From contig NC_085882.1 of the NCBI RefSeq assembly GCF_035222275.1, positions 441,501-505,500 of the forward strand: a DNA stretch of 64,000 bases. The letters run 5' to 3'. Of the stretch, positions 22,985 to 33,860 are shown piece by piece. Source of the stretch: Podospora bellae-mahoneyi. Lineage: Eukaryota; Ascomycota; Sordariomycetes; Sordariales; Podosporaceae. How positions within the stretch are numbered: the stretch's first letter is position 1; each line of letters begins with the position of its first letter. The position numbers and the translations under genes were made by a program. A model generated the notes under the pieces. That model ran no database searches. It was not told the origin of the DNA and was given only the letters and a program-made list of their open reading frames with translations.

Positions 22985-23490
22985 TGTCGTACAGTCACCT
23001 CAAGATAAAGAGCATGTGCCAGGCATTCAAGGTCGCGGAAGCTTGATTATAGCCATTCAGATAGAGTTTTGCTTCGAAGAGTCATCGTTCTGGGTGACCG
23101 CAATCCTCTATCTCGGGTGGCATAACCTTGAGTGGAAATTGTTTTTTTAGATGTGAGAGCATAAAAGTCACCAGACCGCAAAGTTGGAAGCACTCCCAGA
23201 ACCTTATATAACCAGCTCTTTTCCCTAAGCCCTATATAACTATCCTCTTATCTCAAGACCCTTTTTCTTTTTCCCCACGCCACACATCACACTGGTACAC
23301 TGGAGAAACAAGCCTGGCATTTCAGAGTGCTCACCACAAGACCACAACCTCACCACGCCACCAAAATCCCATCACAATACCAAAATCCTCATTCCAGTAC
23401 CAACCAACGCATAATATCTGCCACACCTCAGCTAATCCCCGCAACTACCTACTCAACCCACGCCAAAGACGAGCATCAACTCCATAAAAG
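22985..23490. other. Intergenic with promoter of the small Cys protein
   Basis: About 500 bp. It includes two TATATAA boxes and a pyrimidine-rich tract before a CA-rich 5' leader. Confidence 0.5.
23205..23239 (+). promoter_or_regulatory. Two TATA boxes
   Basis: TATATAA occurs at 23205-23211 and 23233-23239. A CT-rich stretch (23240-23280) follows, typical of fungal transcription starts. They lie 250-290 bp before the ATG at 23491, leaving a long CA-rich leader. Confidence 0.45.
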
Positions 23491-23838
23491 ATGTGCCAAT
23501 ACATCACCCGACTCTACCCCTGCGGGTATCAGTCTCCCATCATGATGCTCCGCTCGTGCGATTCAGACTGTAAGCCGGCCGGCGCTCCCCGGAAGCCGCG
23601 TTGCCCTCTGGTGGAAAAGTCCACCCAGTTCTTCAAGTCTAACCTCGAGAAGATTAAGATGAAGAACAGCAATGGCTGGGACGGCAAGGGCGCGTTTTGC
23701 GAGGGATGTGAAAGGGATGAGTGCAAGATCCGTAGGGCTTGTGTTGCGAACCTCAAGGGTCCGGATTATTCGACCCGGCTGGAGGCCTATAGAGAGGCGA
23801 AGAAGATACTTTTGGGAGAAGGAGAGGAGGAGAACTAG
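23491..23838 (+). CDS. Small Cys-containing protein of unknown function
   Basis: An intronless frame of 115 residues beginning MCQYITRLYPCGYQSPI. It has nine cysteines, arranged as two near the start, a middle group, and CEGCERDECKIRRAC near residues 71-85 that could bind a metal. It is rich in Lys and Glu, with no signal peptide or membrane segment, so it is likely intracellular. I recognise the general look of short fungal proteins starting MCxY...YxCG but no named family. Support comes from the TATA-containing promoter, a long 5' leader and coding-like third positions. A non-coding frame is possible. Confidence 0.6.
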   Translation: MCQYITRLYPCGYQSPIMMLRSCDSDCKPAGAPRKPRCPLVEKSTQFFKSNLEKIKMKNSNGWDGKGAFCEGCERDECKIRRACVANLKGPDYSTRLEAYREAKKILLGEGEEEN

Positions 23839-24149
23839 GAGTGGAGATCAAGGAGGGAATTAAGAGGGAAGGAGGGGGGGGGATTGGTTACACAGGAATA
23901 GGAGAAGTAAAGGGGGATATTAGGAGAGAATGAAAGGGGAAGATAACTGGCTGGCGGGGGTGAAGAGTCTGGTGTTTTGGTAATGGCGATAATGCGTTTA
24001 TGTAGTTGCTATGTATTCGGCTTGGAGTGGGTAAGTAAGCAGGGTTTTTATGTCAGTAAGGTTGGCTTTTACACATGTTTTCTGGCAAATGTTTATGATT
24101 TACAGTAACGAGACAACACATGAATAATGGATCGACCCTAATATAGTTA
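23839..24149. other. Intergenic
   Basis: Purine-rich tail of the small gene, then T-rich sequence. Nothing recognised. Confidence 0.45.
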
Positions 24150-25640
24150 TCATGCAATCCGATATCCATCCCTCAGCTCTGGCGGAACCTGAATCGCCCC
24201 ATAGAACGCCACTCGGCCCTCTTCCAGCCTCTTGTACAGCTTTTTACCCTCAAGATCATATCTTTGCACGTCAGATGCCACCTGCACAAAGGAAGAAAAC
24301 CCAGCCACCTTGGCTATTCCCGGTCTTGTCCGGCATGTCCTCTACCACACAAACTGGTGTTCCGCTTTGACCAAACATTCTAGTGTTGCCAGGTTGCCCG
24401 AACTCGATAGAAGATCGATCTGGCAACCAGGTTTTTCCAAGTGGTTGGTCATCGCTTGGATCAGCGGGAGCTCTAGACAACAGGTTTCTGAAAGATCGGC
24501 TGGGCCTGCTCTGTTGGTGGACGCGGAAGATGCCTTGGCCGACCATCTGTGTAGCTAGAGTTGGATAACCAGTGATGGAGGCAAGTATCAGGCACCTGGT
24601 ATCTTAGATAAAGGGACGTACGTACCTGAGATCGACTATCTACTACTTCAATGCTCTTGACTTCATCTTTAATCAAGCTGTCGTCCAAGAGAGCGAGCTT
24701 GCTTGAGTTGTACTTGATTCCTGACCATTCGTCTTGTGACAGCCATTGGAGTGACAACTTCGGCTTGGGTGAGTTAGCTGCTGGTTTCAATGCAGTCCAG
24801 CCGATGGTATCCACCAAGCTGACATTGTGGGTGAAGCCCGAGGGGAAGGTTTGCTGAGGAGAAGGGTCAAAGACCCTTGTAACTTTCCCAAGCTAAGTAG
24901 GTAGGTACATATTTCAAGGTTAGCCAATGGCTTGAAGCTTTTCAGATGTGCAGTTTAAAGATATGCTTACTCTTACCTCATGACCGTGTTTTGCAGAAGC
25001 AATTCAGATGTTGGAGGCCCAATCAGGTGTTGCTGCACCTGATTTGGCCGTTACCGCCGTCATGGCAAGTGTATGAGTTGATACGGTGATGTATATTTTA
25101 GTCTGGTCTGCTTCGGGAATCACAAGGACCTCAAGCTTCCCTTCAAGCCGGTCTTTGGATTTGCTTTCACTGGAAGAAATCCGTACAGTACTCCCAAACA
25201 CCGCTTTGAAGGACAGTGTCAGAGGCTAACCTACCATATCGGTTGCGGCAGGTTGGTTGGCTGTGGATGGCTGGCGTCCGATTGTAGTTGTTGAGGATCC
25301 CCCTGTCAGGTGTACTAGTGTTGACTCTGCTCTGCCAGCAATTGGGTAGAAAGACTCGGATGAAGCTGACTTTAAGTCCCCCAAACTCGGCAGGGTACTT
25401 GTGCAGCTCCTCCTGGTAGTCAAAGTCCTCTGGGACAATGACCTGCAGCTCGTGGTTGATGAGATGATAAAAGCCAATAGCGTGGGTGAACAAGTTTAGA
25501 ATCTCCTCGACGGTCTCATTTGCCAGCGGCCTGATTGGTGAGATGACGATGGAATGCGGATCTGGAGGTTGAGACATCAGGGGTAAAAGCGGATGATGGA
25601 ACCGAACTGGGATGACGACGGGAACCTTGTCCACCGACAG
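24150..25640 (-). pseudogene. Decayed multi-exon gene of unknown family
   Basis: The - strand holds a chain of coding-like blocks in order. The first is FTHAIGFYHLINHELQ (near 25500). Next is TVRISSSESKSKDRLEGKLE (25190-25120), then after intron-like GTAAGA...TTAG (24980-24898) LGKVTRVFDPSP and SLVDTIGWTALKP. A GTACGT...ACACAG intron (24625-24547) leads to MVGQGIFRVHQQ and VCVVEDMPDKTG, and the last block is FVQVASDVQRYDLEGKKLYK and VPPELRDGYRIA, ending at TGA 24152-24150. An in-frame TGA (25006-25004) interrupts one exon with no splice to remove it. The last two blocks are one base out of phase near 24316, and the upstream part needs at least one more frame change. I do not recognise the family. 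It may belong with the kinase fragment just upstream. Confidence 0.5.
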
Positions 25641-26159
25641 GGGTACTGACCCCGAGTCGGGGTCAGTTACAGTATCTGGAGGTGTGCATATCCAGCAGGC
25701 GTTATCGGGGTCCTTTTGCTAGGCTCAAGATCTTCTTGTAGTGCATCTGGCAGCTGCTGTAGACTCAAGTGGTCTACCATCTCTACCATGGTCTTGGATT
25801 GTCTCCTGGACCGGCTTTTCTTGACCCTGCCTGCGTATAATTCGGGCTCGGGAGTCCGTCTCTTGGCTTTGGTAGACCCTAGGGCCTCAGGAATCTTAAA
25901 CGCATTTTTGCTTTATATTCTCGTTTTTTCTGTTTGGTTTGAGCCTCCAAACTAAGAGTATCTTGGTGAATGGAACCGGTGGGAGAAAACTGAAACGTTG
26001 AGGATGACTCGTTTTTGCGCTCTTTTAGGATCGTCCTAAGTCTTCCGAATACCGTCCCAAGTCCTCCATGGCTTTGCACCACACTGACTTTTTTAGGCAC
26101 AACAGGAGTGTTTTGCCGATTTGGTGGCGGTAATGATTTGCTGGAATTGGCGAGCCATG

Positions 26160-26262
26160 GATCATGAGATCCTCAGATACGGGAGGTAACCACAAAGACA
26201 AATATTCAAGACCACCCCCAGCGCCCAAATGTCAACTGTTTTCCCGTGGAGCTTTTGAGTGA
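26160..26262 (-). pseudogene. Fragment of a Rad53/Cds1-like kinase domain
   Basis: The - strand reads VDIWALGVVLNICLCG and, after a one-base frame change, LPPVSEDL. This matches kinase subdomain IX of fungal checkpoint kinases (usual form DxWSLGVVLYICLCGFPPFSDEL). Neither the ATP-binding and HRD regions before it nor the final subdomains after it are found nearby. It is therefore a remnant. The downstream - strand sequence (26100-25880) holds a further 70-codon basic open block that may derive from the same gene. Confidence 0.55.
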
Positions 26263-26667
26263 TATTTAGGGATAGAAGGGATACAGTGTAGTACTGGACT
26301 TTTCTGTACGTCAAACTTGAATCATGCAGAGAACAGAGTATTTGGATTACATGCTAACATCGACCGGTATAACACAGATTCGGTAGCATGATTTTGGTCT
26401 TGACCCTTGTTCAAGTGATACTCGGTGCGGCGCAGGTAGCAAAGTCGTTCGCCCCCATCACAGGTGACTGACCGGACGAAGCTAGAGCAATGAGCCCTTA
26501 TTAACTTCAGGTGATTGAAATAGTCAAAGTAAGAAATAGCTAAAGTAAAAGTTCGAAGTTGTGTGTATAAAATGAACAGTTCTATCCTCAGGGGCTCAGG
26601 GGCCAAAAAGTCTCCACCCTGATATTCACACAGCCTGAGTGTGGGTAACAAAAATGATGGTTATGGT
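26261..26667. other. Intergenic, AT-rich
   Basis: No gene seen between the kinase remnant and tRNA-Asp. Confidence 0.45.
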
Positions 26668-26753
26668 CTCTCCCGCCGGGAATTGAACCCGGGTCTCGAG
26701 CGTTGACATTTGAAGTTGACAAGCTCACATACTGACCACTATACTACGGAAGA
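26668..26753 (-). tRNA. tRNA-Asp (GUC) with a 14-nt intron
   Basis: The - strand folds with acceptor TCTTCCG/CGGGAGA, D arm GTAT/GTAT, anticodon stem TGAGC/GCTCG and T arm CCGGG TTCAATT CCCGG. Its discriminator is G. The anticodon loop reads TTGTCA then C, with anticodon GTC. A 14-nt intron (26703-26716) sits after position 37, the canonical site for nuclear tRNA introns. The mature length is 72 nt. Confidence 0.93.
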
Positions 26754-27132
26754 TTTGCAGGTGTTGGCACCTGTCGTAGGTTGCATTTCGATAGCGAAAT
26801 GTGTATTTATCTGTTGGACTGTACGACCCACGAAAACGGGCATGGGCTTGTGTGCATACAGCGAGTTCCTCCATGCGTGGCGAATTGGTCCGAATGCATC
26901 TTTATAAAATACGAAATCGGGCCAGCCCATCGTTTTTAATCACCTCAAAACTTCACAGTTCGAGGAGGAAGCTTTCTCTTAGACGTTCTCTTTGCATAAG
27001 GTACCTATGTAACCCAGCACCGTCAACTTGTCGATTCCTCCAACCATTAATCAGCACCTCCCTTCCATGATGCAACCTCGCTATGATCAACCCTGATAAA
27101 AAATGGAAAACAGAAAGAAAGCAAACCAGCAA
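26754..27132. other. Intergenic
   Basis: No gene seen. Confidence 0.45.
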
Positions 27133-29693
27133 CTAAGAATGCTCCCAAATCTTGAACGAAAATGGGCTACTCTTCGGCCTCCCCCTTTCAGGGCCAAACG
27201 TTTCTCTTCTTGTCCTCTCAAGCACCTCTGGCGGCGCAAACCCATAATACACCCTCCCATTCCCAACAGTTGAGGCCCCGGTCGAATTGGCCGTAGTTGG
27301 CCTGTTCGACAACCCTGTCCCAATCCGTGGCGTGCCGACGCTCTCCCGATCAGAGATAACCCCATACCCCAGCCTGGTCTCCTTGATCTCCCACGGCACC
27401 TCGCCCCATTTGCTTGTCTTCCACGGCAGTTCCTCCAGGCAAGGGGCTCTGGTCGCTGCTATAACAGAGGAGACTTTGACATCCCTGACATGGTAGTTGT
27501 TCTGCGCCAGGGCCGCGGTTCCCAAGCCGACGCAGATGATGGTAGCCAAGATGCCAATTGAATAGGCTATCCACAGATCGCGCTGGACATACAGGTACGA
27601 GTTTGCGATGCGGGTTTTCACGCAGGGGTATTTCGGACTGGTGTCGTCTTCAGGTGATTCGGAAGCTGTCACGCCGGAGCGGGTCTGGGGTTCCGCAGCC
27701 CATGATACTATCATGAATTGCGGGTTGGAGAGCAGCGAGAGAGTGATGTTCTCATAAAACTCCTGAACAGCGTCCATGAGGTTCGGAACGGCGAGAAAAG
27801 TAGCCTTGTCGATGAGCCGAGTCTGGGTAGCATCTGTGGTCGGATTCGGGAACGGGATGTAATGAATCCTGCCTTTTAGAAACTGCCGAAAACCCAGACC
27901 TAGGGAATGGTACGCGGCTGATAGCCGGTAGAGCTCGTAGTCCGGATAGGGAAGAATATAATTGTTCTTTGGCTGGGCAGTCGTAGTATCATTGGTGCCA
28001 TCCGAAAGAGTGCTGTTAGCAGTCTCCAGTTTGGTATCGATGATGGGCTTCAAGTGCTCTTTTTGGATGACTTTAGTCGACTGGGAGGAGAAAGTATGAT
28101 TAAACTGAACAGTATACCGGGTTACGTAGTGTTCACATCGAAATATGACTGGTTCGTACCCGGACTGGAAATCAGCGTTGTCCTTTTTGGATGGCGGCAG
28201 AGCGTCGTTTGGCCTTGTGCGAACCGAGTGTCCTATCCAAAGGACAGGCTCTGTGCGGAGGGCACCCAAATGTCTCGGAAATGGCTTCTTAACGGGCACG
28301 CCCCCTTCCAGTGTGTCAACCTGCGGTCTGGCGTATTCGCCAGCCATAACATCGGCAATGTAGGCATAATCTCCTTTTGGGATCAGATCAGAGGAATCAA
28401 AAGGTGCTCCTCGATCTCGAAGGGCTTTGTTATCCATATTCAGGCCTCGACCTAGTTCATCACACTTGTAACCTGGTGCCTCAAAGGTGATAACATAGCT
28501 GCAATTCCACCCCCTTCCGCAAGTGTCAAGAGCCACATTTTCTCGAGGCACGACATTTCCGGAGTAGGCGGTTTGCTTTGTCACCAAATCAGCAGGCTGG
28601 CTAATGCCATCCCAGTAGTCGTAGAAAGTCTGGTTGTAGGGCTCGAAGACCTCCGACGAGTTGGTCACTGTGCAATTCCAAAGCGAGAGCGAGAAACCGG
28701 GGTAGCCATAGAGTCGATCAGCCAGCCGCCAGTTCTTTTTGCGTTCGGCGTCGAAATTGAGTGTCCGCACAGTGCTACACTCGGCCTGCTTTGCTTCTTC
28801 TCGAAGCTCGACAGTGAGAGAGGAAGGAGTCAAGATGACGACGAGGGGAAACAGCCTTTCTCAGGGTGGCACACGGTCAGTTAAATCTTACACACATGGG
28901 TTTTTTGAAGAGCGACTTACCACATAATAACGGCAAGGAAAATCACCACCTTGCTTTTCCTCCAGATCTCGGTGTTGAACAAGCCTGTCAAGTCTTGGCT
29001 GATGGCGAAGATTCCGTCGACAGTCTTGAGCCTCAAATGGCGCCTTCTCACTGTTACCCAGACCTGTTGCCGGTACGCAAAGAAAACGGCAGCGAAGAGG
29101 GATGCTTTAGAGGCATACGAAAGGAAGCCGCCGAACCTCATCATCTTCAACTGGTCATCCGCTGGCTTCCCGTTCAAGCTGACGTAGAAGGCATGATGGG
29201 AGCCTGCAAAGACGATGCCAAGAAACAAGGCGGCATACATCACCCATGGTGCGTTGAGCCAGCTCCATGAGCAACGTGGTGGTCGTAGCGGTGGCTTTTC
29301 TGGGCCATCCGGGGACAGGTCTCTGTTCTGATATTGAGAATAGAAGCCGGGCGTTTCGGGTATTCCGGCGTAATACTCGTTTTGGTGAAGACCATGGGCT
29401 GTTTTGGTCTCATCATATGGGGGACTGCCCAAAGGGGAGGCTTGTCGAACTCGGCCGTAGTCTGTTGTCCCGCCTTGTTGATTTATACCCAGCCCAATGC
29501 CTGCTTGCGACCCATTCCTTCCTGTTCTCTGGAAAAAGGTTACACGTCGAGGAAGGGGAGGGGATGCTGGGGAAGAGGTCATTCCAGGAGTCGGCGCAAT
29601 AGGGTCTGACAAGGTAGGGTCCTGTTGTTGGAGGCCATGATAGTCGGCATTTGTCGATTGCTGCTGACCGTATTGAGGTGTGTGAGAGGCCAT
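27133..29693 (-). CDS. Large fungal membrane protein of unknown function
   Basis: Two exons, 29693-28921 and 28855-27133, give 831 residues. The N-terminal ~140 residues are Gln/Pro/Ser rich and cytosolic in character. A first membrane segment follows (WVMYAALFLGIVFAGSHHAF), then two more around residues 200-265 (ASLFAAVFFAYRQQVW and VVIFLAVIMWLFPLVVIL). A ~450-residue segment rich in N-glycosylation sites (NCT, NQT, NCS, NHT, NST, NDT) and paired cysteines is likely outside the cell. A last membrane segment (IAYSIGILATIICVGLGTAA) leads to a ~130-residue tail. This layout is widespread in Sordariomycetes, where such proteins are often labelled formylmethionine deformylase-like without evidence of that activity. 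No catalytic metal motif of peptide deformylase is visible, so function is unknown. Confidence 0.85.
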
Positions 29694-30998
29694 CGCTTCT
29701 CTCAGCAAAAGCTGCAACGTGCTATTCCTATTGCATTCGAGTGGCAAGGCGGGATGGGGTTGCTAGGTTTGCGGTGATGATGGCGTGTGCAAGTGCGTGG
29801 GTAACAAGGAGGCCCGACACCAGATGCACAGATTACTGCTTCCAGACTTGAGATTTTGTGAAATAAAACACCCAGGGGTACTCGGGTGCACGTCAGTTCA
29901 CGAGTCCCGGTATATAAGAGGAGCATGGGTGGCAGACAGGGTCAACTCTTGTCTCACCACGCTGAAGACGACTTTGGCGGGAAGCCATCAACTGCCAAGA
30001 ACAGGGCTTGTGGAACAGAAGGTGCAAATGCTGGTCGCACTGCAGGCTGGGAATAACTCATGGGTCTGGCAGGATATGGAAGGGCGGGACCTGGCCAGTC
30101 GAGTGATTTTTCCGAGAAGGCGAGGAACAAACATGGAATGAATCCGCCCACAAAAGCCCAGAGCCAACAGCACGAGCGAAGCGAACAAGTGCGGCAGTGC
30201 CGGCTTGGGCTGTTGACGATCAGACGTATCTCTCATTACTTACTGCACACACCTGATATTAAGCAACCGAGATCTGGACATTTCCGAAATACCGAGATTC
30301 AAGATCACTCGGAATAGCTCCTCACCGCTCAGTGGTGCCAGTTCCCGGGTAGGACAGGATTCATGGAGGCTGTGTGCGGATACTGCGTGGCTTCATGAAC
30401 AATCCTGCAAGACCAGAGCCATGGAACCAACCGCAGATGTATTATCGAGGACTCATTCTGCAGCGGGGGTACTCGGATCACCGCTCTCGAATCACTCTGG
30501 ATTGTTGGTTGGATGGTGTTGGCTGCCCGACTATTGGCCGCATTTTCGAGGCCGCGCGCTTCAAGCTCGAGATGGAAGCAAGCAAAGGCACTTGTTACTG
30601 TCAGCACCCTAGCAGACACTCCTAGCCTCAAAGATACAAACAAAGCTTTGGAGGGAGATTATTGCAGTTTGAAAGCTGCCGATGAAAGCTAAAATTGGAG
30701 AAGAGAAGGGAAGCCCGCATCCGCAGTTTTGGTGGGATGTTGGACTGGGCTTCGACCACTGGGAGATATGCCCCACAATGCGGCGCCAAACACGCCGGTA
30801 GCACAGTGCGCAGAAGCACGGTCATAACGTAGCCTCCCGTCCCCCACATCTGTCATTGCATACATAAAAAGCCAGTTGTTTTTGAATGTCAATCAAGTGA
30901 TTCCCAGACAAACACTTTGTCTATGATGAAAAAGTGCCAATGAACAAAAGGTATATCTACAGTAAATCACTGGATATTGAAAATGTGGGCAAAAGGAT
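29694..30998. other. Intergenic between membrane protein gene and tRNA-Cys
   Basis: About 1.3 kb containing the promoter of the membrane protein gene. No gene seen. Confidence 0.5.
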
Positions 30999-31070
30999 AG
31001 GACGAAACGTGATTTGAACACGTGACCTACCGGACTGCAGCCGGTTGCTCTACCCCTGAGCTATTCGTCC
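30999..31070 (-). tRNA. tRNA-Cys (GCA)
   Basis: Acceptor GGACGAA/TTCGTCC, D stem GCTC/GAGC, anticodon stem ACCGG/CCGGT with loop CTGCAGT (anticodon GCA), and T arm ACGTG TTCAAAT CACGT. The discriminator is U, the identity base of tRNA-Cys. No intron. Confidence 0.96.
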
Positions 31071-32019
31071 TGGGATTTTGATTTGTCTATGTAAAAATTC
31101 TGGAAGCTTGGCATTATATAACAAGCATATCCAACCAAAATCAGCAGACGTCATGTTTGGTCAATAGCTCCGGCAAGTGCAACCCGCCGCACTCCGCAAC
31201 ATGATCACCACACTGCCGCCTCACATCATCGAACAGTAGGATTTGTACCACAGGACCGCTAGACCATTCCTTAAAATACTCATGTAAACGAACGACCCTC
31301 CACATTCACAACACACACACTGATGACGCAGCTCGGACTCCCCCATTCGACCTCGGAAATCGGCAGCTTATCATCTTGAAAGAATGCCACCGTTGTGTAG
31401 CAGGCAAATGCCACCGAACCATAGTCCGCACGCGTGTCGGTTTAACAACACTGTCATTTTGACGTAGTTACTCAATACTACGCTATCTGTGTCCAGAACC
31501 CTCCAAATATCCTCCTATATCGGCTCCGACTGCTTCTGAACGACCTTTGGAGGTATGACAGCCCTGCCGTGTCTTTTCCAATCACCAGTCGCCTGTACTG
31601 GACCAGGTATATTTCAAAGACCACTGGATGCCAGAAAGCTGGTCATCTTCTCAAATGACTTGGCAGCAGTCGTGTGGAAGTTGATGCCATGCCCCGTTCG
31701 GGGCAAGCTGATGGCCTTGAATGCCCTCTCTTTTGAGAAAATACTGGCCCCGGGTTTTCCAAGGACACCATTGCAACTGTTTTCTACCTGTTAATCGCCG
31801 GAGTTCTATGGTAGAAAGAAACTGACTCACTCTGCCATACAGTAAGGGAAGTCATATTTCTCTGAGGTATCTGTGGAAATCCGGTCGGTTAATCTCAATC
31901 TTTTAATATATTCAACTGCGCACTCTGCCTGGACTCAGGAGCGACATGTCGTCACAGTTTCAACCAAGCCTTGAACTACGGGAGCGATGCACACCGTATT
32001 GCTAGTGGTGTGAACATCC
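31071..32019. other. Intergenic
   Basis: About 0.95 kb. No gene seen; the proximal part is AT-rich. Confidence 0.45.
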
Positions 32020-32900
32020 TGGCTCTGCTAAGGTCGTGCCACCAACCATCTGGAAGTCAAACCATCCCGAAGAACCATGGAAGCACTTTCGCGGGCACTT
32101 ACCGTATCGAGTTGCCTCCATTTATCCGGTTTCTGGTGGGCAGCGATCCGGACGCCAGCCGCCTCAAGGAACTCCAGCCCGTTCAGATGAGTCGCGTTGT
32201 AACTGAAGCCTGTGGTGTTCCGCCAATCCAATCTGTCAACTCCCCATCTCCTCGTATAGAGAAAACGCAGTCTTCGGACGGAGCCTACCAGTCAAAACAA
32301 CCCCATCAACCAGCTTCCTGTTCTTCCTCACGACCTCGGATGAGATCGCACTTCCAAAACCATGCCCAACAAGCACAGTTTTCGAAGGCCGCCCGGTATC
32401 ACCGACATAATGCCCGCCCTTGACCAGCTTTTGCCAACTCGGTCAATATGGCCACTTGCTTCGATAGCTGCGCAACATAACCCAATCCTTGTTCCGACTT
32501 CCCCACACCCAACCGGTCATAGTAAAAGGTTGAGTAGCCCTTAGTCAGCAGCTGGCTGGGGATAGTATCCATTTCACAATGAAAAAGGATCCAAGCACAT
32601 ACGTCCGGTCAAAGTTTAGCCCATGTGTTCCAAATCACCGCCGTATTTTTACCCTTTGGATCCGGTTTCTCGTGCCCGGGGCGGCAAAATGTCGCCGAGA
32701 TGGTGTATGTCTCGGTCACGTTGACGGAAAACGGCGAGAGGACCGAGGCCGAGGTCTCGGAGGTGTGGCTGGCGATGGTGGCGACAAAGTTAGCGACGTC
32801 AAAGTCGGACTCGAAGGGATCAAGTCCGAAGACTGCGTTGTCGGAGCGGACGGTGACGTGGCTGTTTACTCCGGCGCTTCCCCAACCCGAGCTAAGCTAT
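32020..32900 (-). pseudogene. Secreted alpha/beta hydrolase remnant
   Basis: Blocks of a fungal alpha/beta hydrolase occur in order on the - strand. SPFSVNVTETYTISATFC (near 32730) is followed by GLNFDRTY, then GYSTFYYDRLGVGKSEQGLG (32550-32480), RPSKTVLVGHGFGSAIS (32390-32340) and LEAAGVRIAAHQKPDKWRQL (32160-32100). The blocks lie in different frames, and several stops fall in the connecting sequence, so no functional protein can be made. The nucleophile elbow, normally GHSxGS, reads GHGFGS at 32367-32350, meaning that the catalytic serine is lost. The parent family acts on esters outside the cell. A signal peptide exon was not found. Confidence 0.65.
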
Positions 32901-33039
32901 ACTTGTGTCAGCCACAGGCACATGGCTTAAGCCAGAGGTGTTTACCCGAACTATCTACTGCGACCACTGATGCAATGGAAAGATTTGCAACCGGGAATAC
33001 GAGAACTATGTAGGTGGAGTCTCTCTCTTCTGGAAAGAC

Positions 33040-33470
33040 TATGTAAGTAGGTATGTTGGCTGGCGAGGCACCCGAAACAACACTGCCAACACCAGATCAG
33101 GGGCGTGTCAACGTCGTGGAAACCATCGCCATGATCGAACCGATATCCCAGGAACGGGAGGCTACGGGATTGGCTCTATTTTTGAAGAGACCAGAAGAGC
33201 TGTTTCCAATCCTCAACGTCGCTGCTGTAGAAAATGATAGGAACGGTGTGGACGCAAAGGCTCCAACCTTCAAGGTCATCATGGCCTACGCTAATCTTCC
33301 AGGCGCGGCGCTCGTCAACGACCTGAACCTTGTTGTCCTCTCAGGGGATGGTAGAAAGCATCGACATGGAATCAATGTGGTCAGGGCTTCCTCGCCGATG
33401 CCAAGAAGCCGTCGGGCAGGTTGTTGAGTGAGATGTGACCGGGGATAGTGTTCAGGTCATGGTTAAGCTG
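33040..33470 (-). other. Possible further gene debris
   Basis: The - strand contains a coding-like block, DLNTIPGHISLNNLPDGFLA (33455-33395), and a stop-interrupted continuation. No family was recognised. It may be part of the hydrolase locus or a separate remnant. Confidence 0.25.
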
Positions 33471-33860
33471 TACCGTGTAATGTTGGCTAATGTACCGTTT
33501 GCGTACGCTTGGAAGTTATTGCGAGCGTAAGACCTAGGTGTTGGTTGACATTGTTTGAATTTGGATATCTTGGAGGCGTCTTGACTGCCCTTAGCTAGTG
33601 AGAACTGTTTTTTCAACCCCTGACATGAATTTTATTTGGCATATGCAATGCATCTCACTGTGGACCAGCAGTGCTTCCCGTATTGCATTCATACAGCTGC
33701 ATACACCGATGCAAAAAGACAAGATTTGTAAGATACGTGAATAGAGGTAGTGGGTAAATCCCGACTTTGCTGCTAATGGTATTGGTTCACCATGCACTCC
33801 TTCCTCCTATATCCATCTCACACGTATAAGAAGTACCACTGTACCAGCAACCGAGCACCT
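33471..33860. other. Intergenic
   Basis: AT-rich; nothing recognised. Confidence 0.45.

Noticed and set aside
29910-29918. TATATAAG upstream of the large membrane protein gene as its TATA box
   Set aside because: It reads on the + strand while the gene is on the - strand, so orientation does not fit well.
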